Shown here in pieces: positions 1-5,710 of a stretch of DNA of 7,382 nt. Source of the stretch: an uncultured bacterium (lineage in GTDB: Bacteria > Spirochaetota > Spirochaetia > Sphaerochaetales > Sphaerochaetaceae). The DNA is taken from contig CAJMOS010000126.1 of the NCBI GenBank assembly GCA_905215015.1, forward strand, positions 1 through 7,382. Direction: 5' to 3'. The notes beneath the pieces are model-generated. The model searched no databases. It was not told where the DNA came from and was given only the letters and a program-made list of their open reading frames with translations. A program made the position numbers and the translations under genes. The first letter of the stretch is position 1; each line of letters begins with the position of its first letter.

Positions 1-19
1 ATAAGCATTGTCCTCGTAT

Positions 20-62
20 AAAAAGAGAGGGGTGTTGCAAAGTCAAGTTTTGCGACACCCCT
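20..62 (-). terminator. Terminator-like hairpin, minus strand
   Basis: Bases 28-41 and 49-62 form a 14-bp stem with one G-T pair around a 7-base loop. Read on the minus strand, the stem is followed by CTCTTTTT, which is the form of an intrinsic terminator. On the plus strand no T-run follows. Flanking bases 13-18 (CTCGTA) are also complementary to 62-67 (TACGAG), so a longer alternative pairing is possible. The nearest minus-strand gene, proS, already has its own terminator at 494-525, so this one has no obvious client in the window. It could be a relic of the insertion element or serve a lost gene. Confidence 0.45.
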
Positions 63-197
63 ACGAGCGTATATCAAAACGGATTGGGGTACGGATTCGA
101 GGACCTCTATGGATTCTCCACATGCTGTATTCGGCTACAAGCAAAGCAAAAACGAATGGGTAAATGGGGAAAATAGCGGAAAATCTCCTTTGTTTTC

Positions 198-393
198 CAT
201 GTTCTTGCAAACCTAGACCATGCGATGAAGGAGGAGATGGCGAGGCTGTTCGACTAAGCTGGAAGGCTTCAACGACAGGATCAAGGTCGCAAAGAGAATC
301 GGCTATGGCTACAGGAATAAAGGCTATTTCTTCTCCCTGATCCTATACATCTCCATCCCTTCAAACAGGCATCAATCCCATAAGAAAACGTGA
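198..393 (+). pseudogene. ISL3-like transposase C-terminal remnant, frameshifted
   Basis: Two overlapping reading frames together resemble the end of an ISL3-family transposase. Frame one (198-254, then TAA at 255-257) reads HVLANLDHAMKEEMARLFD. Shifting by one base, the frame from 259 to the TGA at 391-393 reads LEGFNDRIKVAKRIGYGYRN and continues for 24 more residues. The pattern of an EG(F/I)N(N/D)(R/K)IK block followed by KR(I/V)xxGYRN is, from memory of the family, the hallmark near the C-terminus of ISL3 transposases. The remaining roughly 350 N-terminal residues are missing, so it cannot be active. The octamer GAAGAGCC at 392-399 looks like the outer end of an ISL3 terminal inverted repeat (reverse complement GGCTCTTC) and may mark the old right boundary. 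The assignment rests on motif recall and has not been searched. Confidence 0.6.
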
Positions 394-416
394 AGAGCCT
401 CTTTTTTACAATCATA

Positions 417-446
417 TGACAGAAAGCTGTCAGAACCTGTCAGGTT
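417..446. repeat. Clustered CTGTCA/TGACAG repeats
   Basis: TGACAG at 417-422 and CTGTCA at 427-432 form a 6-bp inverted repeat around AAAG. CTGTCAG recurs as a direct repeat at 427-433 and 437-443, exactly 10 bases apart. The second copy sits in the odd palindrome AACCTG-T-CAGGTT (434-446). The arrangement resembles a protein-binding site or a decayed element end. No adjacent promoter or gene is evident, so no role is assigned. Confidence 0.4.
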
Positions 447-493
447 TCCAGGAAAAGTTGACGAAAAAGCATGTTCTCAACTTGTCCGTGAGG

Positions 494-525
494 AAAAAAT
501 GGTGGACCGCGCGTCGCGATCCACC
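494..525 (-). terminator. Intrinsic terminator of proS
   Basis: On the minus strand, bases 525-501 form a 10-bp stem (GGTGGA and CGC blocks with one C-A mismatch) closed by a 5-base loop. It is followed directly by A and six T residues (500-494). It lies about 20 bases beyond the proS stop codon and in the correct orientation. This is the clearest end signal for the proS transcript. Confidence 0.85.
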
Positions 526-546
526 GTTGCATGAGGCTTGGTTACG

Positions 547-2319
547 TCAGTTCACGTTCTTGATCCAGGTCTTGTCAGGAATCTGGTCGTAAACCTTCTT
601 GGTCATCTTCGCAACCAGGTCCTTGACCTCGCCGGCCAGGTTGTCCAGGTCGAACATCATCGTCTCGTCCAGGTTGTCCCTGGTCTTGACCTCGGCTTTG
701 CCCTCTTTCAGGGAGCGGTTGCCGACGGTGATGCGTACCGGGATGCCGATCAGGTCCGCGTCAGCGAACTTGACGCCCGCCGTCTCCTTGCGGTCGTCAT
801 AGAGCACCTCGATTCCGCTTTTGGTAAGCTCGTCGTAGAGTTTCTCGCCGACTTCTGGGTCTTTGACAAGACTGACCAGCTCGACCTGGTAGGGAGCGAC
901 GGTGATGGGAAGCATCAGGCCCTTGTCGTCGTGGTACTCCTCGGCCAGACAGGCCAGCAGGCGGCCGACGCCGATGCCGTAGGAGCCCATGATGACCGGT
1001 TTGCGGACACCGCTTTCATCCTGGAAGGCCAGGTTCATGGCCTCGGAGTAGCGGGTTCCCAGCTGGAAGATGTTGCCTGCCTCGATTCCCTTGTCGGAGT
1101 GCATCGGCTTACCGCACTTCGGGCAGAGATAGCCTTCCTGCGCGCTGGCGATGTCGGCGACCAGACCGTCATAGTCACGGCCGTAGTTGGTGTTCAGGTA
1201 GTGGTAGCCTTCCTCGTTGGCTCCCGCGACGAAGTTGTTGCTCTTGGCGACACTGTCGTCGATGACCTTGACGACGCCTTCCTTGGCGCCGACCGGACTG
1301 CCGAAACCGGGAACCATGCCGCCGGCAAGGATCTCCTCCTCCCTGGCAGGGCGCAGGCTGTTGGCCTTCACTGCGTTCTGCAGCTTGCTTTCCTCGACAT
1401 CCATGTCGCCACGGATGATCGCGACAATCAGCCTGTCCTCTTCCTGGCCGTTCTTGTCGTTGATGAAGGCACCGACCATAAAGACCGCCTTGGCGGTTTT
1501 TTTCGCGTCAATCTTCAGGAACGCACACAGCTCCTCGATGGTCTTGCACTCGGGAGTCTTGACCTTTTCCAGCGGCTTCGGTTCTTCAGGAAAGTACTCT
1601 TTCTGGAACTTGGCGACCTGGCGGTTGGCGGTATAGCCGCATTCGTCACAGTGGATGATCGTGTCCTCGCCAATCGGGGAGAGGTACATGTATTCATGAC
1701 TGATCTTGCCGCCCATCATGCCACTGTCGGCACCGACGGCGATGACGGGAAGCCCGCAACGGCCGTAGATGCGGAAATAGGCCTTGTAGTGGTCCCCGTA
1801 GACCTTGTCCAGGCCCTCCTGGTCCTTGTCGAAGCTGTAGGAGTCGAGCATGGTGAACTCCCGTACGCGGATCAGACCTGCGCGCGGGCGAGGGTCGTCC
1901 CTCCACTTGGTCTGGATCTGGTAGACCAGGACCGGAAGCTTCTTGTAGGAGTCAAGCTCGTCCAAAGCGGCGTCGGTGACAGCCTCCTCATGAGTCATGG
2001 CAAGCACCATGTCGCGTCCGACACGGTCCTGGAAGCGGGTCATCTCCTTGTCGATCGAGTAGAAACGTCCCGTCTTCTTCCAGATGTCTGCGGTGTTGAC
2101 TACCGGCATCTGCATTTCCTGGGCCCCGATGGCATCCATCTCCTCACGGATGATCGTCTCGATCTTCGTGTTTGAGCGGAAACCGAGAGGAAGCAGGCTG
2201 AAGAGACCGGCTCCCATCTGATTGATGAACCCCGCCCGCAGAAGAAACTCATATCCCTTGGAGTCTGCGCCGCTGGGTGCCTCGCGAAGGGTCTTGGAAA
2301 ACAGTTTGGACATTCGCAT
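547..2319 (-). CDS. proS: Prolyl-tRNA synthetase (bacterial type, with editing domain)
   Basis: This cytoplasmic enzyme charges tRNA-Pro with proline using ATP and hydrolyses mischarged Ala-tRNA-Pro. The 590-residue length is close to the roughly 570 of the long bacterial type. Class II synthetase motif 1 lies near residues 34-48 (GAGLFSLLPLG). MTHEE is near 108. Motif 2 spans about 135-155 (TKWRDDPRPRAGLIRVREF), and motif 3 is near 443-452 (YGIGVGR). The YbaK-like editing insert occupies roughly 225-397, bracketed by CxxC pairs in HCDECGY and LCPKCGK. The C-terminal anticodon-binding domain begins near TVAPYQVELV. The start at 2319 is chosen over the in-frame ATG at 2313 because AGGAG at 2328-2332 lies about 8 bases upstream. 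The gene diverges from the aldolase operon and appears monocistronic, with a terminator just downstream. No T-box leader fits in the 104-bp upstream gap. Confidence 0.97.
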   Translation of the reverse strand: MRMSKLFSKTLREAPSGADSKGYEFLLRAGFINQMGAGLFSLLPLGFRSNTKIETIIREEMDAIGAQEMQMPVVNTADIWKKTGRFYSIDKEMTRFQDRVGRDMVLAMTHEEAVTDAALDELDSYKKLPVLVYQIQTKWRDDPRPRAGLIRVREFTMLDSYSFDKDQEGLDKVYGDHYKAYFRIYGRCGLPVIAVGADSGMMGGKISHEYMYLSPIGEDTIIHCDECGYTANRQVAKFQKEYFPEEPKPLEKVKTPECKTIEELCAFLKIDAKKTAKAVFMVGAFINDKNGQEEDRLIVAIIRGDMDVEESKLQNAVKANSLRPAREEEILAGGMVPGFGSPVGAKEGVVKVIDDSVAKSNNFVAGANEEGYHYLNTNYGRDYDGLVADIASAQEGYLCPKCGKPMHSDKGIEAGNIFQLGTRYSEAMNLAFQDESGVRKPVIMGSYGIGVGRLLACLAEEYHDDKGLMLPITVAPYQVELVSLVKDPEVGEKLYDELTKSGIEVLYDDRKETAGVKFADADLIGIPVRITVGNRSLKEGKAEVKTRDNLDETMMFDLDNLAGEVKDLVAKMTKKVYDQIPDKTWIKNVN

Positions 2320-2345
2320 GATTGCCTCTCCTTAGAAACATGCAC

Positions 2346-2351
2346 ATTGTA
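2346..2351 (-). promoter_or_regulatory. Candidate -10 element for proS
   Basis: Read on the minus strand the bases are TACAAT, five of six matching the -10 consensus. It lies 27 bases before the proS ATG, giving a short leader that contains the ribosome binding site. The -35 position (about 2369-2374, TTTTCC) is poor and falls inside the inverted repeat at 2362-2387. A regulator bound to that repeat would therefore cover this promoter. The assignment comes from inspection only. Confidence 0.4.
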
Positions 2352-2361
2352 GCGATTTGTC

Positions 2362-2387
2362 CCGTTTGGGAAAAGATTCCCAGACGG
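2362..2387. promoter_or_regulatory. 26-bp inverted repeat between divergent promoters
   Basis: CCGTTTGGGAA (2362-2372) and TTCCCAGACGG (2377-2387) are complementary at 10 of 11 positions, the exception being a T-G pair, around the 4-base centre AAGA. As DNA it looks like an operator for a dimeric regulator. It sits about 37 to 62 bases upstream of the predicted start of the aldolase transcript and over the proS -35 region. Neither side is followed by a T-run, so it is not a terminator. The cognate regulator is not in the window. Confidence 0.5.
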
Positions 2388-2407
2388 TGCACGTTGACAG
2401 TTCCCTA

Positions 2408-2416
2408 TGCTATACT
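2408..2416 (+). promoter_or_regulatory. Extended -10 promoter of the aldolase-transketolase operon
   Basis: TGCTATACT is a TGn extension plus a five-of-six -10 hexamer (TATACT at 2411-2416). Only seven bases separate it from the ATG at 2424, so transcription should begin at or within a base of the A of the start codon. A TTGACA at 2394-2399 is 11 bases away, too close to act as the -35 of this hexamer. Extended -10 promoters often do without a -35. Confidence 0.55.
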
Positions 2417-2423
2417 CCGTTGT

Positions 2424-3059
2424 ATGGAAGATGCATTGGCGCAAGCGCGCTCAAGCGTGGCCGAGACGATGGCACGCCTGTATCGGCGCGGCCTGACCAC
2501 CAGCCTGGGCGGGAATGTCAGCATGCGGGTGGATGGAAAAAGCTTCCTGATCACTCCAAGCGGGCTGGACAAGAGTTCGCTCCAGGGGGATCAGGTCGCG
2601 CAGGTGACGATGGAAGGAGAGAATCTTTCCTCGTTGAAGCTTTCCATCGAGACCGGGATGCACCGTCTGGTCTACTTGGCCAGGCCCGATGTGCAGGCCA
2701 TCGTGCACGCACATCCGTTGTACGCGTCTGTCTTCAGCGCCTTGGAGGGATGTCCGGTCGATACCCGCCTGACCGCCGAGGCCTGGTGGCAGCTGGGCGA
2801 GGTCGCCGTCGTGCCTTACGCGAAGATGGGGACGGAGGATTTGGCGCGCAAAGTGGCGGAAAAGTCCTTGCGCTCTGATGTGCTGGTGATGGAGAATCAT
2901 GGCGTGACCTGCTTGGGCAGGAGCCTGCTTGAGGCCTTCGAGAAAATCGATGTGCTTGAAAGGTGCTGCCGGATGACGGTCATCGCATGGCAAGCAACAC
3001 AGAAGGGAATCACGGTGCGGGACCTGGACCAGGCCCAGCGCGATGCCCTGAGAACATAG
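2424..3059 (+). CDS. Class II aldolase, L-fuculose-phosphate aldolase type
   Basis: This is a 211-residue member of the class II aldolase/adducin family, the zinc-dependent enzymes that cleave ketose-phosphates (for example fuculose-1-phosphate or ribulose-phosphates) or epimerise them. The metal and catalytic residues of the family are all visible. They are the general acid/base Glu76 in SIETGMH, the zinc ligands His95 and His97 in HAHP, and His159 in ENHGV. GGNVSMR at 29-35 and TPSG at 44-47 form the phosphate-binding region. The Met at 2424 is chosen because homologues begin just before this point. An in-frame extension back to 2322 would run through the promoter region. No Shine-Dalgarno sequence precedes the ATG, in keeping with a leaderless message. 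The gene is first in an operon with a split transketolase. The exact substrate cannot be told from sequence; fuculose-, rhamnulose-, 5-deoxyribulose- or apulose-type phosphates are all possible. Confidence 0.88.
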   Translation: MEDALAQARSSVAETMARLYRRGLTTSLGGNVSMRVDGKSFLITPSGLDKSSLQGDQVAQVTMEGENLSSLKLSIETGMHRLVYLARPDVQAIVHAHPLYASVFSALEGCPVDTRLTAEAWWQLGEVAVVPYAKMGTEDLARKVAEKSLRSDVLVMENHGVTCLGRSLLEAFEKIDVLERCCRMTVIAWQATQKGITVRDLDQAQRDALRT

Positions 3060-3072
3060 GGAGGAACAACGT

Positions 3073-3912
3073 ATGCTGGAAGATCTCCAGACTTTGAAAC
3101 TGAAAGCGTTGGAGATCCGGAAACTGACAATCGAGGAGATTGGAAATTTTGGTTCCGGACATATCGGAGGAAGCATGTCGATCGTCGAGATGCTGACCTA
3201 TCTGTACTATCATGAGATGCACGTCGACCCGAAGAATCCCCAGAAGGAAGACCGCGACCGCTTTGTCTGCTCCAAAGGCCATGCCGGTCCGGCGGTCTAT
3301 GCCACCTTGGCCAGCAAGGGATATTTCCCCGTCGAGATGCTGATGACGCTCAACCAAGGCGGCACCAAGCTTCCCAGCCACTGCGACATGACCAAGACCC
3401 CGGGCGTCGATTTCACCGGTGGGTCGCTCGGACAGGGATTCAGCGCCGCCGTGGGCATCGCGCTCGGACAGAAGATCCGCCATTTCGACCAGAGCCGCAC
3501 GTTCGCCGTCATCGGCGACGGCGAAAGCCAGGAGGGCGAGATCTGGGAGGCTGCCGAGACTGCCGCCATGTGGAAGCTGGACAACCTGATCGCCTTTACC
3601 GATTTCAACCGCCTGCAGCTGGACGGAAGGACCGAGGACATCATCTGCATGGATGGAATCGAGACCCGCTGGCAAGGCTTCGGATGGCACGTGCAGAGGA
3701 TCTGCGGCCACAACTTCGAAATGATCGATGACGCCGTGCAGAGGGCCAAAAGAACGCCGGGAAGACCCCACATGATCATCATGGACACGCAGAAATCCCA
3801 TGGCTTCATCCCGGGCGAGAAGACCGAGAAGAACCATAGCATGGCATTCAACCTTGAGCAGGCGAAGGAAGCCGTCAAGGAACTGTACGAGCGCGAGGGG
3901 GTGCAGGCATGA
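3073..3912 (+). CDS. Transketolase-like enzyme, N-terminal (thiamine diphosphate-binding) subunit
   Basis: This 279-residue protein matches the N-terminal half of transketolase, which is encoded separately in many Bacillota and archaea. Visible motifs are GSGHIGGS with His30, SKGHAGPA near residue 70, GSLGQGFSAAVG near 116, and the diphosphate/Mg motif starting GDGES at 148 and ending at Asn179 in TDFNRLQLDG. Together with the next gene product it should form a heteromeric enzyme that moves a two-carbon ketol unit between sugar phosphates. The segment after the core reads KSHGFIPGEKTEKNHS, which differs from the usual WHG end of pentose-phosphate transketolases and hints at another substrate. 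The ribosome binding site AGGGAGG (3058-3064) overlaps the aldolase stop codon, which implies tight coupling. AptA-type apulose-4-phosphate transketolases also have this split layout, but that role is only a possibility here. Confidence 0.92.
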   Translation: MLEDLQTLKLKALEIRKLTIEEIGNFGSGHIGGSMSIVEMLTYLYYHEMHVDPKNPQKEDRDRFVCSKGHAGPAVYATLASKGYFPVEMLMTLNQGGTKLPSHCDMTKTPGVDFTGGSLGQGFSAAVGIALGQKIRHFDQSRTFAVIGDGESQEGEIWEAAETAAMWKLDNLIAFTDFNRLQLDGRTEDIICMDGIETRWQGFGWHVQRICGHNFEMIDDAVQRAKRTPGRPHMIIMDTQKSHGFIPGEKTEKNHSMAFNLEQAKEAVKELYEREGVQA

Positions 3913-4856
3913 GGGACACCAAGGATTTCAAATTCATGAGAGACGTGATGATGGCGGCGATCAACGACCTGGCGGCCATCCATGAGGATGTCGTTTACCT
4001 GGACGCGGACCTTTCTTCCTGTATTGGAGCCGGCTCCTTCCAGAAGCTTTATCCGGACCGCTTCTACAACTGCGGTATCGCCGAGGGCAACATGGTCGCC
4101 GTCGCGGCGGGCCTTTCCTCGGCCGGCCTGACCCCGTTCGCCCACAGTTTCGGTGTCTTCGCCAGCCGCAGGGCGTATGACCAGGCCTTCCTCAGTGTCG
4201 GTTACGCCAAACGCTGCGTGCATCTGCTCGGTTCCGACCCCGGTGTCAACGCCACTTACAACGGCGGCACCCATATGCCGTTCGAGGACATCGCCCTGAT
4301 GCGCCAGATTCCGGGCATGATCGTGATTGAGCCCAGCGACGCGCAGAGCCTGTACGAACTGACCCTGCAGGTCTATGACAGCGGCAAGGCCAGCTACACC
4401 CGCTTCCCGCGCAAGACCATCGCCCATCGCTATCCGCTCGGCACCAAGATCGAGCTGGGCAAGGGCATCGAGCTTGCCGATGGCGGTGACTTGGCGATTG
4501 TCGCGACCGGCCAGGTGATGGTGGATGCGGCGACCAAGGCGGTCGATTTGCTTGCCCGGAAGGGAATCAAGGCGACGTTGGTCGACCTGCACACAATCCG
4601 CCCGCTGGATACGGAGCTGATTGACAAGGTAGCCAAACGGACCGGGCACGTGCTGGTCTGCGAGAACGGCCGCTACGCCGGTGGCGTAGGCGAGATGATT
4701 GCCGGATACTTGGCCAAGACCAACCCGGTCAAGATGGATTTCGTCAACGTCGGCGAGCGCTTCGGCGAGGTCGGCAACCTGGACTATCTGACCAAGACGT
4801 TCGGATTCACTCCGGAGCACATCGCCGAGGTGGGCGAGGCGCTGGCAAAACGCTGA
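3909..4856 (+). CDS. Transketolase-like enzyme, C-terminal (pyrimidine-binding) subunit
   Basis: This 315-residue protein supplies the other half of the transketolase active site. The catalytic glutamate that activates thiamine is Glu59 in NCGIAEGNMV. It is followed by the aromatic cofactor pocket in FAHSFGVF, the substrate histidine in NGGTHMPFED, and the phosphate-contacting Arg in SYTRFPRK. The C-terminal domain, from about residue 190, has the swivelling-domain signature GDLAIVATGQ...DLHTIRPLD. Its ATG overlaps the stop of the N-terminal subunit as ATGA, and GAGGGGG just upstream serves as the ribosome binding site, so the two subunits should be made in equal amounts. An intrinsic terminator follows within 25 bases, ending the operon. 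The same split domain order also occurs in DXP synthase and pyruvate dehydrogenase E1, but the motifs and lengths favour transketolase. Confidence 0.92.
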   Translation: MRDTKDFKFMRDVMMAAINDLAAIHEDVVYLDADLSSCIGAGSFQKLYPDRFYNCGIAEGNMVAVAAGLSSAGLTPFAHSFGVFASRRAYDQAFLSVGYAKRCVHLLGSDPGVNATYNGGTHMPFEDIALMRQIPGMIVIEPSDAQSLYELTLQVYDSGKASYTRFPRKTIAHRYPLGTKIELGKGIELADGGDLAIVATGQVMVDAATKAVDLLARKGIKATLVDLHTIRPLDTELIDKVAKRTGHVLVCENGRYAGGVGEMIAGYLAKTNPVKMDFVNVGERFGEVGNLDYLTKTFGFTPEHIAEVGEALAKR

Positions 4857-4880
4857 ACCTGAAACTAGGCAGTATTTCCC

Positions 4881-4913
4881 AAGGGGGACCGGATGGCGGT
4901 CCCCTTTGCTTTG
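4881..4913 (+). terminator. Intrinsic terminator of the transketolase operon
   Basis: GGGGACC (4884-4890) pairs with GGTCCCC (4898-4904) around a 7-base loop. The stem can be lengthened by A-T pairs (4881-4882 with 4906-4907) and a G-T pair. It is followed by TTTGCTTTG, a modest T-run. It starts 25 bases past the stop codon of the C-terminal transketolase subunit. Confidence 0.8.
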
Positions 4914-4925
4914 TCCGGGCAGGAG

Positions 4926-4934
4926 TGCGATACT
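4926..4934 (+). promoter_or_regulatory. Candidate extended -10 promoter for the DUF6062 gene
   Basis: TGCGATACT closely resembles the TGCTATACT element at 2408-2416. It sits 20 bases before the ATG at 4955, so a transcript would start near 4941, just at the ribosome binding site AAGGGGG. A TTGTCC at 4911-4916 lies 12 bases upstream, too near to be a standard -35 element. Because the preceding operon ends in a terminator, a promoter is expected here. Confidence 0.4.
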
Positions 4935-4954
4935 TACCCCAAGGGGGCAGCGAC

Positions 4955-5665
4955 ATGCACATCCAGCTAGACACCATTCCTGTCTGGGACGCCATCAAGT
5001 CAGGAGGGGAGTGTTTCCTCTGCGACCTGAAGAAGAAGGCCGAGGCCCAATCGGTCAAGTTCTATCTCGGGCCGTCAGTCATGAACCCCGAGACGCGGGT
5101 CACCGTCAACCACTCATGGTTCTGCCACGACCACCTTCAGCAATTGCTCGCGGCCGGAAAGGTCCAGGGGATGGCCCTGATGAGCGACACGTACCTGCAC
5201 GAGACCCGTGGGAGCCTGGAAAAGGCGATGAAGGGCATCCTTGACGCCAAAGCGGGACGAAAGGTCGACAAGGCGGTCGCCGCCTTCCAGGAAGCAATCG
5301 AGAAACGCCAACCCCAGTGTCTGGTCTGCCGGCAGGTAGAGGAGCACGACATCCGCTACACCTACACGACAGCCTACCTCTACGGCCATGACCCCGATTT
5401 CCAGAAAGCGCTGGGGGAAAGCAAAGGCTTTTGCCTGCCCCATTACCAGATGCTCCTTGTTTGGAGCAAGGAGGCTCTCGACGCCGAGAGCCGCAAGCGT
5501 TTCGTGACTGACCTTACCGAAGTGGAGCTGCGGAACCTGGAGAGATTGCAGGGCGACGTCCTCTGGCAGACCCAGAAGTTCAAGGCGGAGAACTTCGACA
5601 AGCCGTGGAACGGTTGCGAGGACGCCCAGAAACGGGTGGTGGGAAAGCTGGGTGGCTTCTCTTGA
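4955..5665 (+). CDS. DUF6062-type protein with two CxxC/CxxH sets
   Basis: This 236-residue soluble protein has no signal peptide or membrane segment. The opening IQLDTIPVWDAI followed by CFLCDLKKK, and then LGPSVMNPETRV, matches what I remember of the uncharacterised DUF6062 family of Bacillota. Cysteines and histidines fall in two similar sets, C20xxC23 with C57xxH60 and C122xxC125 with C160xxH163. Each set is followed by a helix-rich stretch, which suggests an internal duplication of a metal-binding unit. The ATG at 4955 is chosen over one ten codons earlier because AAGGGGG at 4941-4947 is well spaced from it and the family begins near this point. The gene lies 45 bases ahead of a nitroreductase gene in the same direction and may be co-transcribed with it. 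The function is unknown; metal or redox sensing is a guess from the cysteines. Confidence 0.8.
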   Translation: MHIQLDTIPVWDAIKSGGECFLCDLKKKAEAQSVKFYLGPSVMNPETRVTVNHSWFCHDHLQQLLAAGKVQGMALMSDTYLHETRGSLEKAMKGILDAKAGRKVDKAVAAFQEAIEKRQPQCLVCRQVEEHDIRYTYTTAYLYGHDPDFQKALGESKGFCLPHYQMLLVWSKEALDAESRKRFVTDLTEVELRNLERLQGDVLWQTQKFKAENFDKPWNGCEDAQKRVVGKLGGFS

Positions 5666-5710
5666 CTTGCTCGCGATGTTGCCCGACCATGAGGCGAGAA
5701 GGAGCAGTGT

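Larger units (their letters stand above)
1..546. other. Gene-free left flank with mobile-element debris
   Basis: No intact coding region is visible in these 546 bases on either strand. What can be recognised is a hairpin at 28-62, a degenerate transposase tail at 198-393, a short repeat cluster at 417-446 and the proS terminator at 494-525. The stretch from about 63 to 197 shows nothing I can name; its reading frames are broken by stops in all the frames I checked around the transposase relic. The region is visibly richer in A and T than the genes to its right, which fits a decaying insertion site rather than a promoter-bearing intergenic region. Confidence 0.7.

Noticed and set aside
538..2175. 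545-codon open frame on the plus strand opposite proS
   Set aside because: It lies wholly antisense to the unmistakable proS gene, has no ribosome binding site or recognisable domain, and is rich in V, L, D and H as expected from the complement of a GC-rich gene.
2394..2416. Classical -35/-10 promoter made of TTGACA and TATACT
   Set aside because: The two hexamers are separated by only 11 bases, far from the usual 16-18, so TTGACA is not used as the -35 element here.
2322..2423. 34-codon N-terminal extension of the aldolase
   Set aside because: It would run through the inverted repeat and the extended -10 element, and family members begin near the Met at 2424.
2320..2423. T-box riboswitch controlling proS
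   Set aside because: The whole divergent gap is only 104 bases, too short for a T-box leader, and no T-box consensus or terminator precedes proS.
3297..4820. 507-codon open frame on the minus strand opposite the transketolase genes
   Set aside because: It spans the junction of two coupled plus-strand genes with clear active-site motifs, and it shows no motif of its own. Codon bias of the real genes explains the lack of stops.
4925..4954. Ten-codon N-terminal extension of the DUF6062 protein starting at GTG 4925
   Set aside because: It would start inside the candidate -10 promoter and translate the ribosome binding site itself. The ATG at 4955 has the better-spaced site.
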